DNA of 64,000 bases from Stichopus chloronotus. Lineage: Eukaryota; Echinodermata; Holothuroidea; Aspidochirotida; Stichopodidae. Positions 37,961-49,560 of the stretch are shown here, one piece after another (the stretch's first letter is position 1; the number at the start of each line of letters is the position of its first letter). The notes below the pieces were generated by a model. The model was given only the letters and a program-made list of their open reading frames with translations. It was not told the DNA's origin and searched no databases. The DNA is taken from assembly GCA_021234535.1 (NCBI GenBank), contig CM037840.1:22601559-22665558 (forward strand), written 5' to 3'. Both the position numbers and the translations under genes were made by a program.

Positions 37961-40900
37961 ATACTGGTGTAAAATAATAGTGTATTTGTCCAACACAGCT
38001 TGCCATATTCGTGAGATTTACATTTTGGTTCTAACTTTCCTTGATGATGTCCGTTTTGATTCCATTTTGGATACAAGTGCGAGCAGGATTACAGCAAGGA
38101 GATCGAGGATCTGCTAAAAGTGTGGCAGATCCATGTTTAGATTGAGACAAAAGATTTGAAGTTGTAAGGTTTGAAAACTACAAGGAAAGTAATCTGTATG
38201 TATGTTGTATCGTTCCTGACATTTCTAAAGGTCTGTATACAAACAGTCAGATCCTTGAAAATGAAGCACTAGGATAAGTTTTACACTGTTTTATACATAC
38301 TATTATTGTTTTGTGTGCTACTGTGTATATAAATGTTATTGCTTCCCTAATTACGCGATAAAGCAATGAACGGAATTTTATAGTGAAGACAAGTACGTGA
38401 ACTTAAATGAAGAAAATATTTATTTTTGTATTATGCAAGCACTTTAAACCAATATTTCTAACTTGTTTTCGTCTCGAGATACCAAATCTTTGAAGAAAAA
38501 TTGCTCTGGCCAAAGCAAAAATGATTGCCAGTTGCTTCAAGCTTACGTGATATTTTTCCACATTGACAAATTACTGACGAATAGAGATCCTCGTATTTCT
38601 TTGAAAATTACGATGCGAATCAAACCTTAAAATTTTCCCAGTAGTAAAAAAAAGATTCGTTGTTTTGTAGATTGGGCTTAAAAATGCCTTTTTTTGACAA
38701 AAAATGAAAAGATTGTCGTAAAATTGAAGGTAACGACTCTTAAATAATATTGCCCCGATTCTCTTAAAGGTAGTCAAGATTAGGAAGATACGAAAGGATG
38801 TTCAATTTTGTTCTGCTGGTATTACATCACAAATTTTCCATTACACAAGGTAGGCTCGACCATTGTGAGAGAAAATGGGAAAATATCAATAAATTCCACT
38901 CAAAGCTACTAATGAGATGAGGTTGTAACCAATAAGGAGACGAAGCTTGCATCTCAAATTTTACGAATTTTTAATGTATACATACACATAATATATAATA
39001 TAATATATATATATGTACCCATAAACTTCTTGTAAACAGACAACTCAGCATGGAAATACACGTAGTAACTCTGTAACTGTAGCTACCGCACTTGAGGAAA
39101 TTTCAAACGAAGAATCAGTCATGAACTAGGACGATGTTTTAAGTGGAGTAGCATCACATGGAAATTGTCAGATATAAATCAAATTCACCGAAATAAGGAC
39201 AGGCAAACCAAAAATGAGTAAAACAAAAAAAAAAAAAAAGAGGAAACGCTGTTTGTAGGTATACGTCCTTTCTTATGTACTCTACATAATATGCTGCTCT
39301 GATTACAAAGAGAGATATAAATCAGTGACAATCATTTGGAAACACAAATCTGACTGATTTAGCAATGGTAAACAGTTAGCTTGACCCAAATTGTTAAAAT
39401 TTTTACTTATCATATATGGTTACTTTGTCCAAAGTAAGAAGAGATGTTCTTCCGCTTTAAACGTTTCCTCCAAAGAAGTTTTTTTTTTAAGGAAAGGAAA
39501 CAAAAAATATAAATAAGAGAAAAAGTGTGTAATTTTAGGAAATATGAATTATACATCCAAGGAATCTATAATGGGATTTGCAAACTACAAGTTGCAACTA
39601 TTTGAGGGATGTCGATGCCGCTGATGGTTGATGCAATCTAGCGTCGCGTGGGGTTCGGTGAATACTTTCACCGGAGGCAAATGATGCATATTCATAAGAG
39701 CATGTGACCTGATCATCTGACGCATTTCGGTATTGGCTGTATTAAGACGAACGATTCTTTGGTATAAGAACCAGTGACGACGTAGGAGGGGGACGCAGCG
39801 GTTTTTTTTTTTTTTTTGGTTGCTGCAAAGAGTGAAAGACAGCATCGGAAGGTGATTTCGGGAGATTTAAAGGGTATTTTCATCCCCCAAAAATGGGCTC
39901 GTGTAAAGTTCCACGCCAACTGATGGTGGCGCTCCGCTTCGATAGTCTTACCACAATTCTAGCTAGTATGTAAGTAATGATGGACTCCACTTGAATTTCG
40001 GTCCCCCCAAAAAACATGAATCCGCGCAGCCACTGATAAGAGGAGATCGTTTCCCATGGAGAAGATGCAAATTGAATATGTAAATGTTATCTCACAAGAT
40101 GAGATGTACTGTCAAGATTACATCGTCTGTCATCTAGGATAGGGGAAGGGAACGAGGGTGTGGGGGGGGGGGGTCATAAGCATGTATGACATCATGAGAA
40201 GATTTGCAGGCCTTACTTCATTGACATTTTCCATGTCAACGGAAGTCTTAATCTGCATCTCTGGTATTGGATCTCTATTGAGGAGCTCGAGAAGTTTGTT
40301 TCAAAGTAACAAATCCTTCCCTGCAATCTTCATGATCTTCAACTAGTGAGTCATATTTCATGTGGGGAAAATTAACGATATATATATTTTTATTTATTGT
40401 TCAAGCTGAAAATGGAATATTCCTTGTTCATTCATACTTGGTAAGAATCCTCGACTCCTATTGGTCCATTACAGTCAGGTGACTGTGCATTATTCTCTGG
40501 ATAATGCACGGACAATTTTAGAGTAAAATCATCGTGGTTGAGTACTAATAAAAAAATAGTAGATCGACAGTGTTTTGTCGTCTGCTATCTAACACGAAAC
40601 AATTTTATTACTTTGTCAATCAACTGCAAACATTGTTGCCGTAATGTAAATTATGCTTATCCCTTCTCGGCATGAGAATGAAAACGTGGTTATTTGCAAA
40701 TTCAAAATCTATTTTCGTTTTTCTCCCTAAAAACCTCACAGTGTGTAAAAGAACAAGGTAAATGAAAGCTGGAATGTTCATTAGTCGAAGGATAATGCAA
40801 GGTCGGGATTAATACAGGCTTTGTACAAGGAGATATCCCTGGGAATCCGGCGATAGCAGTAACTTTAGAGAGTGCATTATCCTGAATTGAAAGTATGGTT

Positions 40901-42344
40901 CAGTGTCAATTAACTGTTAATTAGCATCGGTTGTCAGTCACGAAACATGTTCTTGCTTTGGTTACAGCACTCTGCTTAGATTCAATGACAATTCATGGCA
41001 AAGCCTTAACTTCCTTTAGAGGGCAGTATACCAAACTAAGTAAAAAAAAATTGTGCTTTAACACACCATCTAGGAACGGATACTGGATACGGTATTACGA
41101 ATCCACGGCGCAATGGTTTGCATCTTTTCCCTTCCATCCTCCCGCCCCCCGGCACCGTTATATCTCATGTAAAGATACAAAGGCATTGTAACAAACAAAG
41201 GTACTGGAAAAGACCCTCCAAATGAAACTTTGGCAAAACTGTCAAAACATATAGTTGTTATCCAGAAGAGATGGCTTTGCACTAACAAAAATGTCCTCTT
41301 CAAGTGCAGTGACCCCCACACACATTATCTCAAACAGCGATGTTTAACTACTAACAATGTTTGGTTATCTGGATAATGTATACAAAAAAAATGGAAAAGT
41401 GATGAAAGGTGTTAGTGATAACTGGTCATTTTTTCTTATAGAGAAACGAAACGTGAAATCTTCGTACTATGCTGTCGCACTAACTATGAAGAGTAATTTA
41501 TCATCTACAAGGAGTTTGCTACACAGTTTTTGCTCACGTGACCTTCACTTCGTCACCAGCTTGGTTTTAGCAACCCCCCTCTTCGTAATGATTTTCAAGC
41601 ATGCAATTTTTGTATTTAATGAGAAATATCTGGCACTTACAGATAGAATTTGAAATATGTTACCGGTACCTGTTTTTTATTTATTTCATTTCGTTTTACA
41701 TACAATTAGTCAAAAGAAACATCACTGAAACTGCTAATAAGCTCCTTAAAGGCAAATTAGCTTCTAGACTGATTGTGAACACGTGTAAATAAGCAAAACG
41801 TAAAGGGAAATTAAAAACAGTGCGATAAAGTGTGAAAAAGTGAGTAAGCATTGAGAACTCAGCAGTATGAGACGTTTAAAATAATGTACCGAATGATAGT
41901 TAACATACAATAGCCGTGAGCTAAAACAAAGCGACATCTGTAAAGGAAACGTCTAAAGTCCCTTAAAAATCTGAATAAGGATCGTTTAACGTAAACAAAA
42001 TGAATCCTTTAATTAGTAATTAAATGACATGATAACATATCTGAGACACTATTCACCATCGACCTACGGAGTCATCTGGCAATCTTTGACTTGACTTAAG
42101 GGCTAAACCCAAATATCTATCCATAAATGTGATCATAGGACTTACTGTTTAGGTGTATAGACTGGACATACTACACACCGGTAGCACCTATACATTCCCA
42201 CTTTTGGGACAAACTTTTCACGACAGTTTTACCCGTTTCAACTTTTGACCTTTTAACTTTTAACGTTTGAACTTTTAACCAATGAACAATGTGAGCATCT
42301 GCGACCTTGTTTATTAATATATACAATAATAATAACAAAAACAA
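37961..42344. other. Intergenic, no supported gene
   Basis: A TA-rich microsatellite lies at about 38985-39016, a G12 run at 40162-40173, and several poly-A/T runs. GGTGGCGCTCCGCTTCGATAG near 39925 nearly recurs near 54090, perhaps a short dispersed repeat. Confidence 0.4.
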
Positions 42345-42756
42345 TAATAACAGAAACAGCTCGTAGACCGAACCTGGTAATCGTAGACAAAGAAACACAG
42401 GAAAGACTGATAGTTGATGTGGTAATACCCAACGACTCAAACATAGTCAAGAAGGAAAGGGAAAAAGTACCAAGACTTGAAACCAGAAATATAGAGACTG
42501 TAGAGCACCAAAGCAAGGGTAATCCCCGTATACATCGGTGCACTTGGAGCAAACACCAACAACCTAGAGAGGCACCTACAACACATCCCTCGCAAACACA
42601 AAATGCAACAACTCACAAAGGTACTGGGACACCGGCCACATCCTCAGAAGGATACTCGATCTCCCTAAGTCAGGGTAGGACTTCGAGATCAGAGTCAAAA
42701 ACATATACCAACATAGAAGTTGAGAAAGAACAAGAAATGATAATAATAATGAAATA
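42345..42756 (+). mobile_element. Non-LTR retrotransposon C-terminal remnant (frameshifted)
   Basis: The plus strand reads ARRPNLVIVDKETQERLIVD then VVIPNDSNIVKKEREKV, the conserved block found near the C-terminus of many invertebrate non-LTR retrotransposon polyproteins (typically RPDIVVVDK, then IIDVAIPGD). Continuing the match needs a frame change to YQDLKPEI, two in-frame stops where Trp is expected, then VIPVYIGALGA and NNLERHLQHI, then another frame change to GHILRRILDLPKSG and a stop. The 3' end runs into a GATAATAATAATGAAATA tail, typical for such elements. It is therefore a dead 3' fragment. The exact clade is unknown to me. Confidence 0.7.
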
Positions 42757-44949
42757 GATATGAGAGTTCTCTGTCATTAATATGATTTGAAACAACGATG
42801 ACGTCATTCCATTTATAAATGTGTACCAACAATTGACTTTAAACTCTGATTTTGGAAAAAATATCAATGATCAAAATAAAAATTCCCCCAACCTGCCCAG
42901 CATTGGCTTTTCGACACTAGTCTGATAAACGTGAACACATACGCGCTGCCATCAATGGCCTGGCTACACGAAGAGCACAACGTAAGCCTATAGGTCTAGA
43001 TGTTTGGCATCATAATCTGTTCTAACAGTGAAAACGTTTTGCACAAATTTCTGGATAAATACTAATCTTAGAAAGGAAGAAACATTCTAACTGAGATAGT
43101 AAGCGACCTATTGACTCATTTCTCACTGTTGACTGTGACCTGTTTCCATGCGGAAACAAGAAACCGTTTGGCTAGCGTACCGAGTCATCTGACGATTTGT
43201 TTAATTGGTGTCAAAATGGTACAATTAATAAACAACCCCTGGAATGCAGTGTTCGAAAGATTTGTTACATGCATAGTCCAGAAGATGGGTCAGACTTGCC
43301 GTTACTCGTGGTGTAAAGTGATGGCATAGGAAACAGCAAATTGTAGCGTTAGAATTTCTACTTTCTCTGCTTTCACAGTCGGACGGCATTGAATGAGCAC
43401 ATTGCTTCATCTAGCTGATTTTATGATTTAATAATAAGCTGAAAGACATGTTCTTGCATTCATAGAAGTAGCAGCAGGCAAAACAGGCGTACTTAGACAA
43501 ACGTAGGCCTATAACTGAGAGAGAAAGCACTCTTGATTTCCTCTGCAAAGAATGAGAGTAGTCTATGGTAATATGTTGGCAATGTTGCATTGACTGAGGC
43601 GTTCGTATATACTCGATCGTTCCTACACTAGTACATAATATGTACACAGCAGTAATAGTCCATACTTTATGTTGCCATAGTGACCATTTTCTGTGGTATC
43701 ATCCATCATACAAATTACAAATGTACGACAACTAGTGTGGCAGTTGATCATATTGCTGTTCTTCTTACTGAAATTCTGACCAGTTTCTATTCCCATTAGA
43801 AACCGGATTTTAACTGCTTTCAGCCAATCACGTTGCAGGGATACATTGCAGGCATTTATGAGTAATAATAACAATGATAATAAATGGTAGACAATGGTAA
43901 TAACTCTCAAGGTGGTTATTTTACGATGAGATAAACGACCACATCAGTGTCGAATATAAACCTAAGGCTTCTATATTGCAAATCCACGTTCGAAAACTAC
44001 CCACTTCACTTTTGGGATCATGTTTTTCTTCACAGGGTCAGTTGAGAACTGACCCAAAATACCTTACAGTCATCCGACCAGGGATCAATCACAGAACCTA
44101 CCGGTGGCTACGTTTCATTGTTTCAAATGCCATCACAATTAAACCCGTGTTAAACGTGTTGATCCGGACAATGTAAGCAAAAAAAAGTAAATAAATCAAC
44201 GTAAAATAGCTGAACAAACCACCCTCACTGCCATCCGCCATTTTGGCAAAAGACTAAAGACAACTTCATCAACTCCACGAACAGAAAACCAGGTACTGAT
44301 ATGCGCGATTTTCAGGTAACATTCATTTATAAGTTGTCCCATTAACTCCCAAAAGCAACGTTGTCTCCAAAGACTCGTAGTTCTCAACAGGTGTAAAACT
44401 CGTGAAGGGTGTAGGGACTTTTCTCGGACGGCAAGGAATCCGGTGAAGATCTCCACTGCCGCTATATAAATGGTTCGCTGCAGTCAAGGATCGTCGTCTC
44501 CATGTGAAATGAATCAAACACATCGAAGTAAAAAGAAGACAAACATATCAATGACGGATACTAAAGAGTCAAACCTCAAGAGGTGCAAATATCTGATAAA
44601 CTTTTCATTTTACTTGTGTCAAACATTATGGAGCATGAATAGAGCTTTGTGCCTGTGGGAACTTGCCACAGTTTGATATGTAGGATTCTGTCGTCAGAGT
44701 TATGATACAGCTGTATCAACGAAAGTAATTAAGGCCAAATCCTTATATCGGTTCTCTCATTTAAATTCACACTCCTTTTATACCACATTCAGTCAAGTAC
44801 TACCTTTAATCTTTTTACAGCAATTTGAGGAATTCTCTTGAAATTCATTGACGATTGGTGAACAGTCTAAGGAAATAGTGACGTAATACAAAAGGGTAAC
44901 ATTCAACGTTAATGAGCTTCAGTGTAGATCAAATACAATGCCAACTTCT
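42757..44949. other. Intergenic, nothing recognised
   Basis: No supported exon; one TGACGTCA at 42799-42806. The end adjoins the short 3' UTR of receptor 2. Confidence 0.4.
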
Positions 44950-44955
44950 TTTATT
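44950..44955 (-). terminator. Candidate polyadenylation signal of receptor 2
   Basis: AATAAA on the minus strand, 18 nt past the TGA stop of the receptor. If real, the 3' UTR is extremely short; a more distal signal is equally possible. Confidence 0.3.
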
Positions 44956-44973
44956 GACATCATTCTTAATTGT

Positions 44974-46251
44974 TCAAAATAGTTTTCTTTTCAGTCGTTT
45001 GTATAGTCCGTAACAATCTGCCCTAAATTTATCGTTCATGAAACTGTACAAGAACGGATTCACAGCGTGGTTTAGAAGGCCTGTTAATCTTAACACTGCG
45101 ATGGCAGCATATGCGGAACTGTCGCGTGATATGCCGAGAGCCGTCGGTGAGAAGATGTATGTGACTAACGTCAAGGACCACGTGATCACAAAGAATATGG
45201 TCACCAGTAGAAGCATCTTACTCAAGCGGGACACCAGTCTCTGAGACTTCAAACGTGACTGATCTGCATGGGTAAGTCGGTTGGAGAGCCTCTGTCCAAA
45301 GCCGGAAATGAGGTAATGTGACGAAAGACATGACTCGTTGCCGTTGCTTTTCTGATTGCCCGAAAGGTCAGGCTTATATGAGAGCGGCAGAACAGAGACA
45401 GTCCCTCTAGAGGTATCCACGACATCAGTTTGGGTCCATTCACGTGGACACCCACTAGAGGTGACTTCGCAGCGACGATGCGTGTACAGTTTATGTGACG
45501 ATGTGACAGTAAGTGAAGGGTTTGGTTCGTTTTGTGACAAATGAGTTGTAAACCCTCTGGCGGATGGACGGCTTTGATACGACAACACAGACGCCCCTGG
45601 CAACTGCGCCCTAACTCTTTGCCGATCCTTTATGTACTTCCACAATCTGACGTACACAAAAATGATTACAACGAAGACGAAGAAGGAAGAAATATACTGG
45701 GGCACAGTCGCAATCACGAAGACTACGCTGGTGGGGTCGCCTCCGTAGTGGAAACAGACCTTTGCTTCTTCGATGGTGTAATTGATGTTTATGACCACGT
45801 CGACTGTCCTCGTCCTGCTCACGAACGGCATCAAGACGTTTACAGCCACCGCTAATACTAAACATGAGCAGCAGACTAGGATGGATCTCCTCCTCGATAA
45901 TCTGCCGCTGTAGGGTCTGGAAACGCTCAAGTAGCGGTCCACCGCAATCGCACCTGTCAAGTAAGACGAAAAATACCATCCGATACTCTCCCAGGTAAAA
46001 AATATCTTGCAGAGAGCGTTGCTGGGGAAATTAAACTCAAAGAGCCAGTAGTAGACCTCAAGAGGCAGTATGAGGCAGGAGCAGAGGTCACCGAAAGCTA
46101 TAACTAGGATAAAAATCTGTGCACTTCCTAAAACGTTCTTGTTCCAATAGACAAATATTATCAGCAAGTTTCCGGGTATACCTATAAAGGTCACTGCGGT
46201 CCTAAATGCCACGACTATCCATGTGTACAAAAATCTAATATTTGAGGACAT
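44974..46251 (-). CDS. Rhodopsin-like (class A) orphan GPCR, receptor 2
   Basis: Single-exon 425-residue paralogue of receptor 1. Shared blocks include YTWIV, GIPGNLLI, VYWNKnvLGSAQIFI, CKIFFTWE, IGWY, DRYL, ATVPQY and RLTGLLNHAVNP. Helices are about 12-36, 45-68, 81-110, 122-144, 175-201, 346-370 and 380-404. Key residues: N28, D55 (2.50), C81 with C166, DRY 105-107, W358 (6.48), NPFLY 398-402. As in receptor 1, the TM4 Trp and the TM5/TM6 prolines are absent (L360 at 6.50) and E88 occupies 3.32. The N-terminus is about 10 residues; a sequon lies at N157 in loop 2. Loop 3 is about 140 residues, Ser/Thr-rich and unlike that of receptor 1, so the loops diverged faster than the helices. The start is the first ATG after a splice acceptor (CATTTTGCAG, exon from 46270), 19 nt upstream. 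Ligand and coupling are unknown. Confidence 0.93.
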   Translation of the reverse strand: MSSNIRFLYTWIVVAFRTAVTFIGIPGNLLIIFVYWNKNVLGSAQIFILVIAFGDLCSCLILPLEVYYWLFEFNFPSNALCKIFFTWESIGWYFSSYLTGAIAVDRYLSVSRPYSGRLSRRRSILVCCSCLVLAVAVNVLMPFVSRTRTVDVVININYTIEEAKVCFHYGGDPTSVVFVIATVPQYISSFFVFVVIIFVYVRLWKYIKDRQRVRAQLPGASVLSYQSRPSARGFTTHLSQNEPNPSLTVTSSHKLYTHRRCEVTSSGCPREWTQTDVVDTSRGTVSVLPLSYKPDLSGNQKSNGNESCLSSHYLISGFGQRLSNRLTHADQSRLKSQRLVSRLSKMLLLVTIFFVITWSLTLVTYIFSPTALGISRDSSAYAAIAVLRLTGLLNHAVNPFLYSFMNDKFRADCYGLYKRLKRKLF

Positions 46252-48100
46252 TTTTCTGTTTTATCGTTGTCTGCAAAATGCAAAGGGACACCTTACAAAA
46301 AAAAAGTGGTCCAAATTTTTCACATATGCTTCCCAGCTCAGTGTAGAGAAATTTCCGTTCATGCAAACCTTTCCCTCAAGATTTTCAACACTGTCTTTTA
46401 TTCCGGTAGGAATATCCTGAAACCGCACGGAAGTCTATTTCACTTGTTATGCAGCGTCGTCGGTGAGCTGGCAACTCTAGCTGAAAAAGAAAAGGAGGCG
46501 ATATCAGCGAACCAGGAGCAAAATATGGTTCCGTGCCTTCAGCGAATTGTCTGATTATCTCACATGAGTTCTCAACGGATCGCTACAATGTTTTACATTC
46601 CACAGTATCATCTTAACCTTGAAAAGCAATGAATAAAAAAAAAAAATACTCTTGTACACTGTCTGTCTTGAAAAGAGGTTCTGTCACTATGATTGGACCT
46701 CAACTTTGAATTCTTTATATTTGTGCTCATTAGAGTACATTAGCGTAGTCCTAATCCATTCTTTCGTTTACTTTTTTTATTTTTACGTAATCGCTTCTTC
46801 ACTTGTTGGTATATATACTCTTTGTTTGCTAACCAACGATTGCGCAGATCCCGATGAGATTTTCTCCTTTTCCACTCTGAGAGAAATAATAGGAAATAAT
46901 TTCGATTGACTCTATTATTATCATCATATTATCAACTTCGATGATCTTTGAAAACATTTTTTAGCGATCTTGCAATGTCCATTTAAGAAGTTAAACTGAT
47001 CTTCCTGGTTTTCTCGCTCTTGTAGAAAATATGAAATTATTAAAGTAACAAAGCCAACTCAGTCTTGATAATAATCTGGTTCAAAACACCATGCTCAACA
47101 TTCTGTTATTCATCCTCTTGAGATGTGAAGTAAAGGAATTACATGTAGGAGAGACAGTCGCGCCAAACTTGTTTCAGCTGCCCCTGTTAATTGACACACT
47201 GTTATGCGCTATGTGTGCTAATTAGTCCCACAGAAAACAGTTGTTCGTGGTCACCTAATACCATATGACGTCATAAAGTTTTCTTAAAGTTCAATTCATT
47301 TGAAGCTTGCAGACGTGATATAAAAAGCCATTAGTTGTGCACACTTACGGTGGTATCAAAATAGTAATGGCCTTTGAAGTGCCAGCCGAAAATGTTCAGA
47401 GTTGTATTATGTTCGTTTTATTTTAAAAACGTCGATTTGTATAGAAACATTGTCAATACTACATGGCCGCAGTTCTCGATTAAACAAACCACTATAGCAG
47501 TCACTCTGAAGTCAAAAGCTAGTCTACGTCGAACTTGATGATAACATAACATATCACGATAAACCAAAATGAAAGTACGGTGGGATCATGAACGATTTTT
47601 ACGAGTCTGTATATCACATAGAAAAGAGATTAATATTAAATATGTAAATTGTATGTTGACCTCCATTTCCAGAATTTCTCATTCTTTACTTTGTATCCGT
47701 TGATTGCCTTACGTTTCCATACTGCCTCCATCAGTGGGTGTACGTCTTTTGCTGTTGTGGTGGTAACTCCTGAAGTCCAGCTCATTGGATTCCCACTCTA
47801 ACGTGACTTCTTTTAGACCTCCATCACCCTCAATTCGTGACCGGTGTAGTCGATGTACGTCAGCTCTAGGGTGGAGTCCCCCCCCCCCTCATGTTATGAT
47901 TTCTCTCACTTTATTTTGCATGTTTTGGAGTATGCCAAGTTATTGGTATCCCTCACTGGTGTCTGCATCCCTGATCTTCCCAAAGTTGGTTAGGTCTAGA
48001 CCATCGGTCAATTTGATATTAAAGTATGTTAAAGTATGTTGTTGAATCGAACAGTTTAAATCATGACGGTGAGGGACATTTTCATTTTTGAAGTATAGCT
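46252..48100. other. Receptor 2 5' region and intergenic
   Basis: 46252-46270 is the receptor's residual 5' UTR; sequence above 46271 is intron or upstream DNA. No other gene is supported. A C11 run is at 47878-47888 and TGACGTCA at 47276-47283. Confidence 0.4.
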
Positions 48101-48432
48101 TTAAAGGGAAATGCACCAACAAGGCATACAACTAAAATAGACGTAATCATTGTTATACCATTCAGTCTCACCAATAAACATGATTCAAAGCTTCATCTTC
48201 TGAGAACCTTATGCGTATTATGAGTTAAGGAAGATGCATCATTTAAATATTTGAAAAGCTTTGTGAAGAAAGTATTCTTGAGCAAGAAATAGCTAAATTT
48301 CTATCGATGAGAAATGTATTTCTTGTGAAGAAGGTATTTCTCATTTTGAATAATCTACCATTGTGTGTCTAAAAATATTAGTTTTAAAAATATCATTTTT
48401 TTCTGTAAACCAAACGCCTGATTTCCATGTAA
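48101..48432 (+). mobile_element. TTAA-flanked MITE, copy C (most diverged)
   Basis: The left end TTAAAGGGAAATG is followed by a short deletion of the GGGCGTTT part of the repeat. The right end reads AAACGCCTGATTTCCATGTAA, a mutated inverse. Internal blocks such as GGAAGATGCATCATTTAAAT and TTGAATAATCTACCATT match copies B and D. About 332 bp, older than the others judging by substitutions. Confidence 0.7.
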
Positions 48433-49097
48433 GTACAAAAGGGGGCTGACTTTGTGGCAGGCCAACGATGTTATTTAGATATGGTGTGTGGTCATCAATG
48501 ATGTGCTGGAGTTTTGTGTTGAAAGTCTGTCGTGGAAGCATGTGCATGAGATATTTCAGTCAGTATCCTTGTACTTGGTACGGTCCAGGTGTCTATGGCA
48601 AGGGGCGTCGGACATAATTCGTATTGCTTTCAAAGGGTAGAGAAATAGACAAAAGACCAATCAAATACATGGAAATGTGATTATTCCATGTCACACTGGG
48701 GAGCACATTCAATTGCCTATAGCCACTATAAAACCTTTGGAGCGTAGAGATAGATATGGTGTCGTAACCCAAGACTGGATTACACATAGGCTCGTGTTTT
48801 GCGTTTACATTTGCAATAAATGTTTACGGCAATAAAATATGAGCAAATGCAAAATGATAAAAATAACCATATACAAAGTACAAAAAAGTACTAAATGTAG
48901 AAATTGAACAAAAAAAACTTCCCAGATTTCATTATTTCATTTACTTTATTTTTATTTTTCCCCGAATCTCGGGTCCACGGCACTGCACTGAGGTTAAATA
49001 ATTTCTGCAAATTTTAGGGTGGGGGGGGGGGGTAAGGTGGGACGAGACACTCTCACACATCCGGTCGTAAGGCAAGTTCTAATTTTCCTCCAGGTTT
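48433..49097. other. Intergenic, nothing recognised
   Basis: Ends in a G12 run at 49021-49032 close to the tandem array. Confidence 0.4.
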
Positions 49098-49560
49098 GAT
49101 GATATCATCAAATAATTAGTGATACTATTAATTGGACGACATTTGCGATGTAAAATTGAATTCCTGATATCGTTAATTGAATTAATGACATCATAAAGTC
49201 ATTTCAAGGTATCTGTAAATACATCAATGATATATGCAAATATGACGTCAGATATTATTTATTTTGCCTTATTTAAGGTATCTTTAATTCTATTTAATGA
49301 TATCATCAAATATGACGGCACATATCGTTAATTCTACCTTATTTAAATAAATAGTTAAAGATATATTTAATTCAAATTAATGATACAATCAAATATGTGG
49401 TCACACATTATTGATTCTGTCTTACTTAAATAGATCTTTAATTAGATTTAATGATATTCAAATGATCAAATTTGACGTCACATATCGTCAATTCTACCTT
49501 ATTCAAAGATAACTTTAATTGGATTTAATGATACCATAAAATATGACTTGTGACGTCAAT
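49098..49560 (+). repeat. Degenerate tandem array, about 70-83 bp units, carrying TGACGTCA
   Basis: Units start with TTAATGATAtcATCAAATAT-like words at 49225, 49294, 49377, 49448 and 49524, with two weaker units at 49098 and 49193. Each unit continues into a TGACGTCA-like palindrome and then ATTCTACCTTATTTAAA. The palindrome is perfect at 49243-49250, 49473-49480 and 49551-49558 and mutated in the others (TGACGGCA, TGTGGTCA). Units differ by indels, so the array is old. Confidence 0.8.

Noticed and set aside
45541..45979. Open frames of 104-122 codons overlapping receptor 2
   Set aside because: Shadows of the receptor frame.
49098..49560. CRISPR-like array
   Set aside because: Units are degenerate along their whole length with no constant repeat and unique spacers, and the DNA is plainly from an animal.
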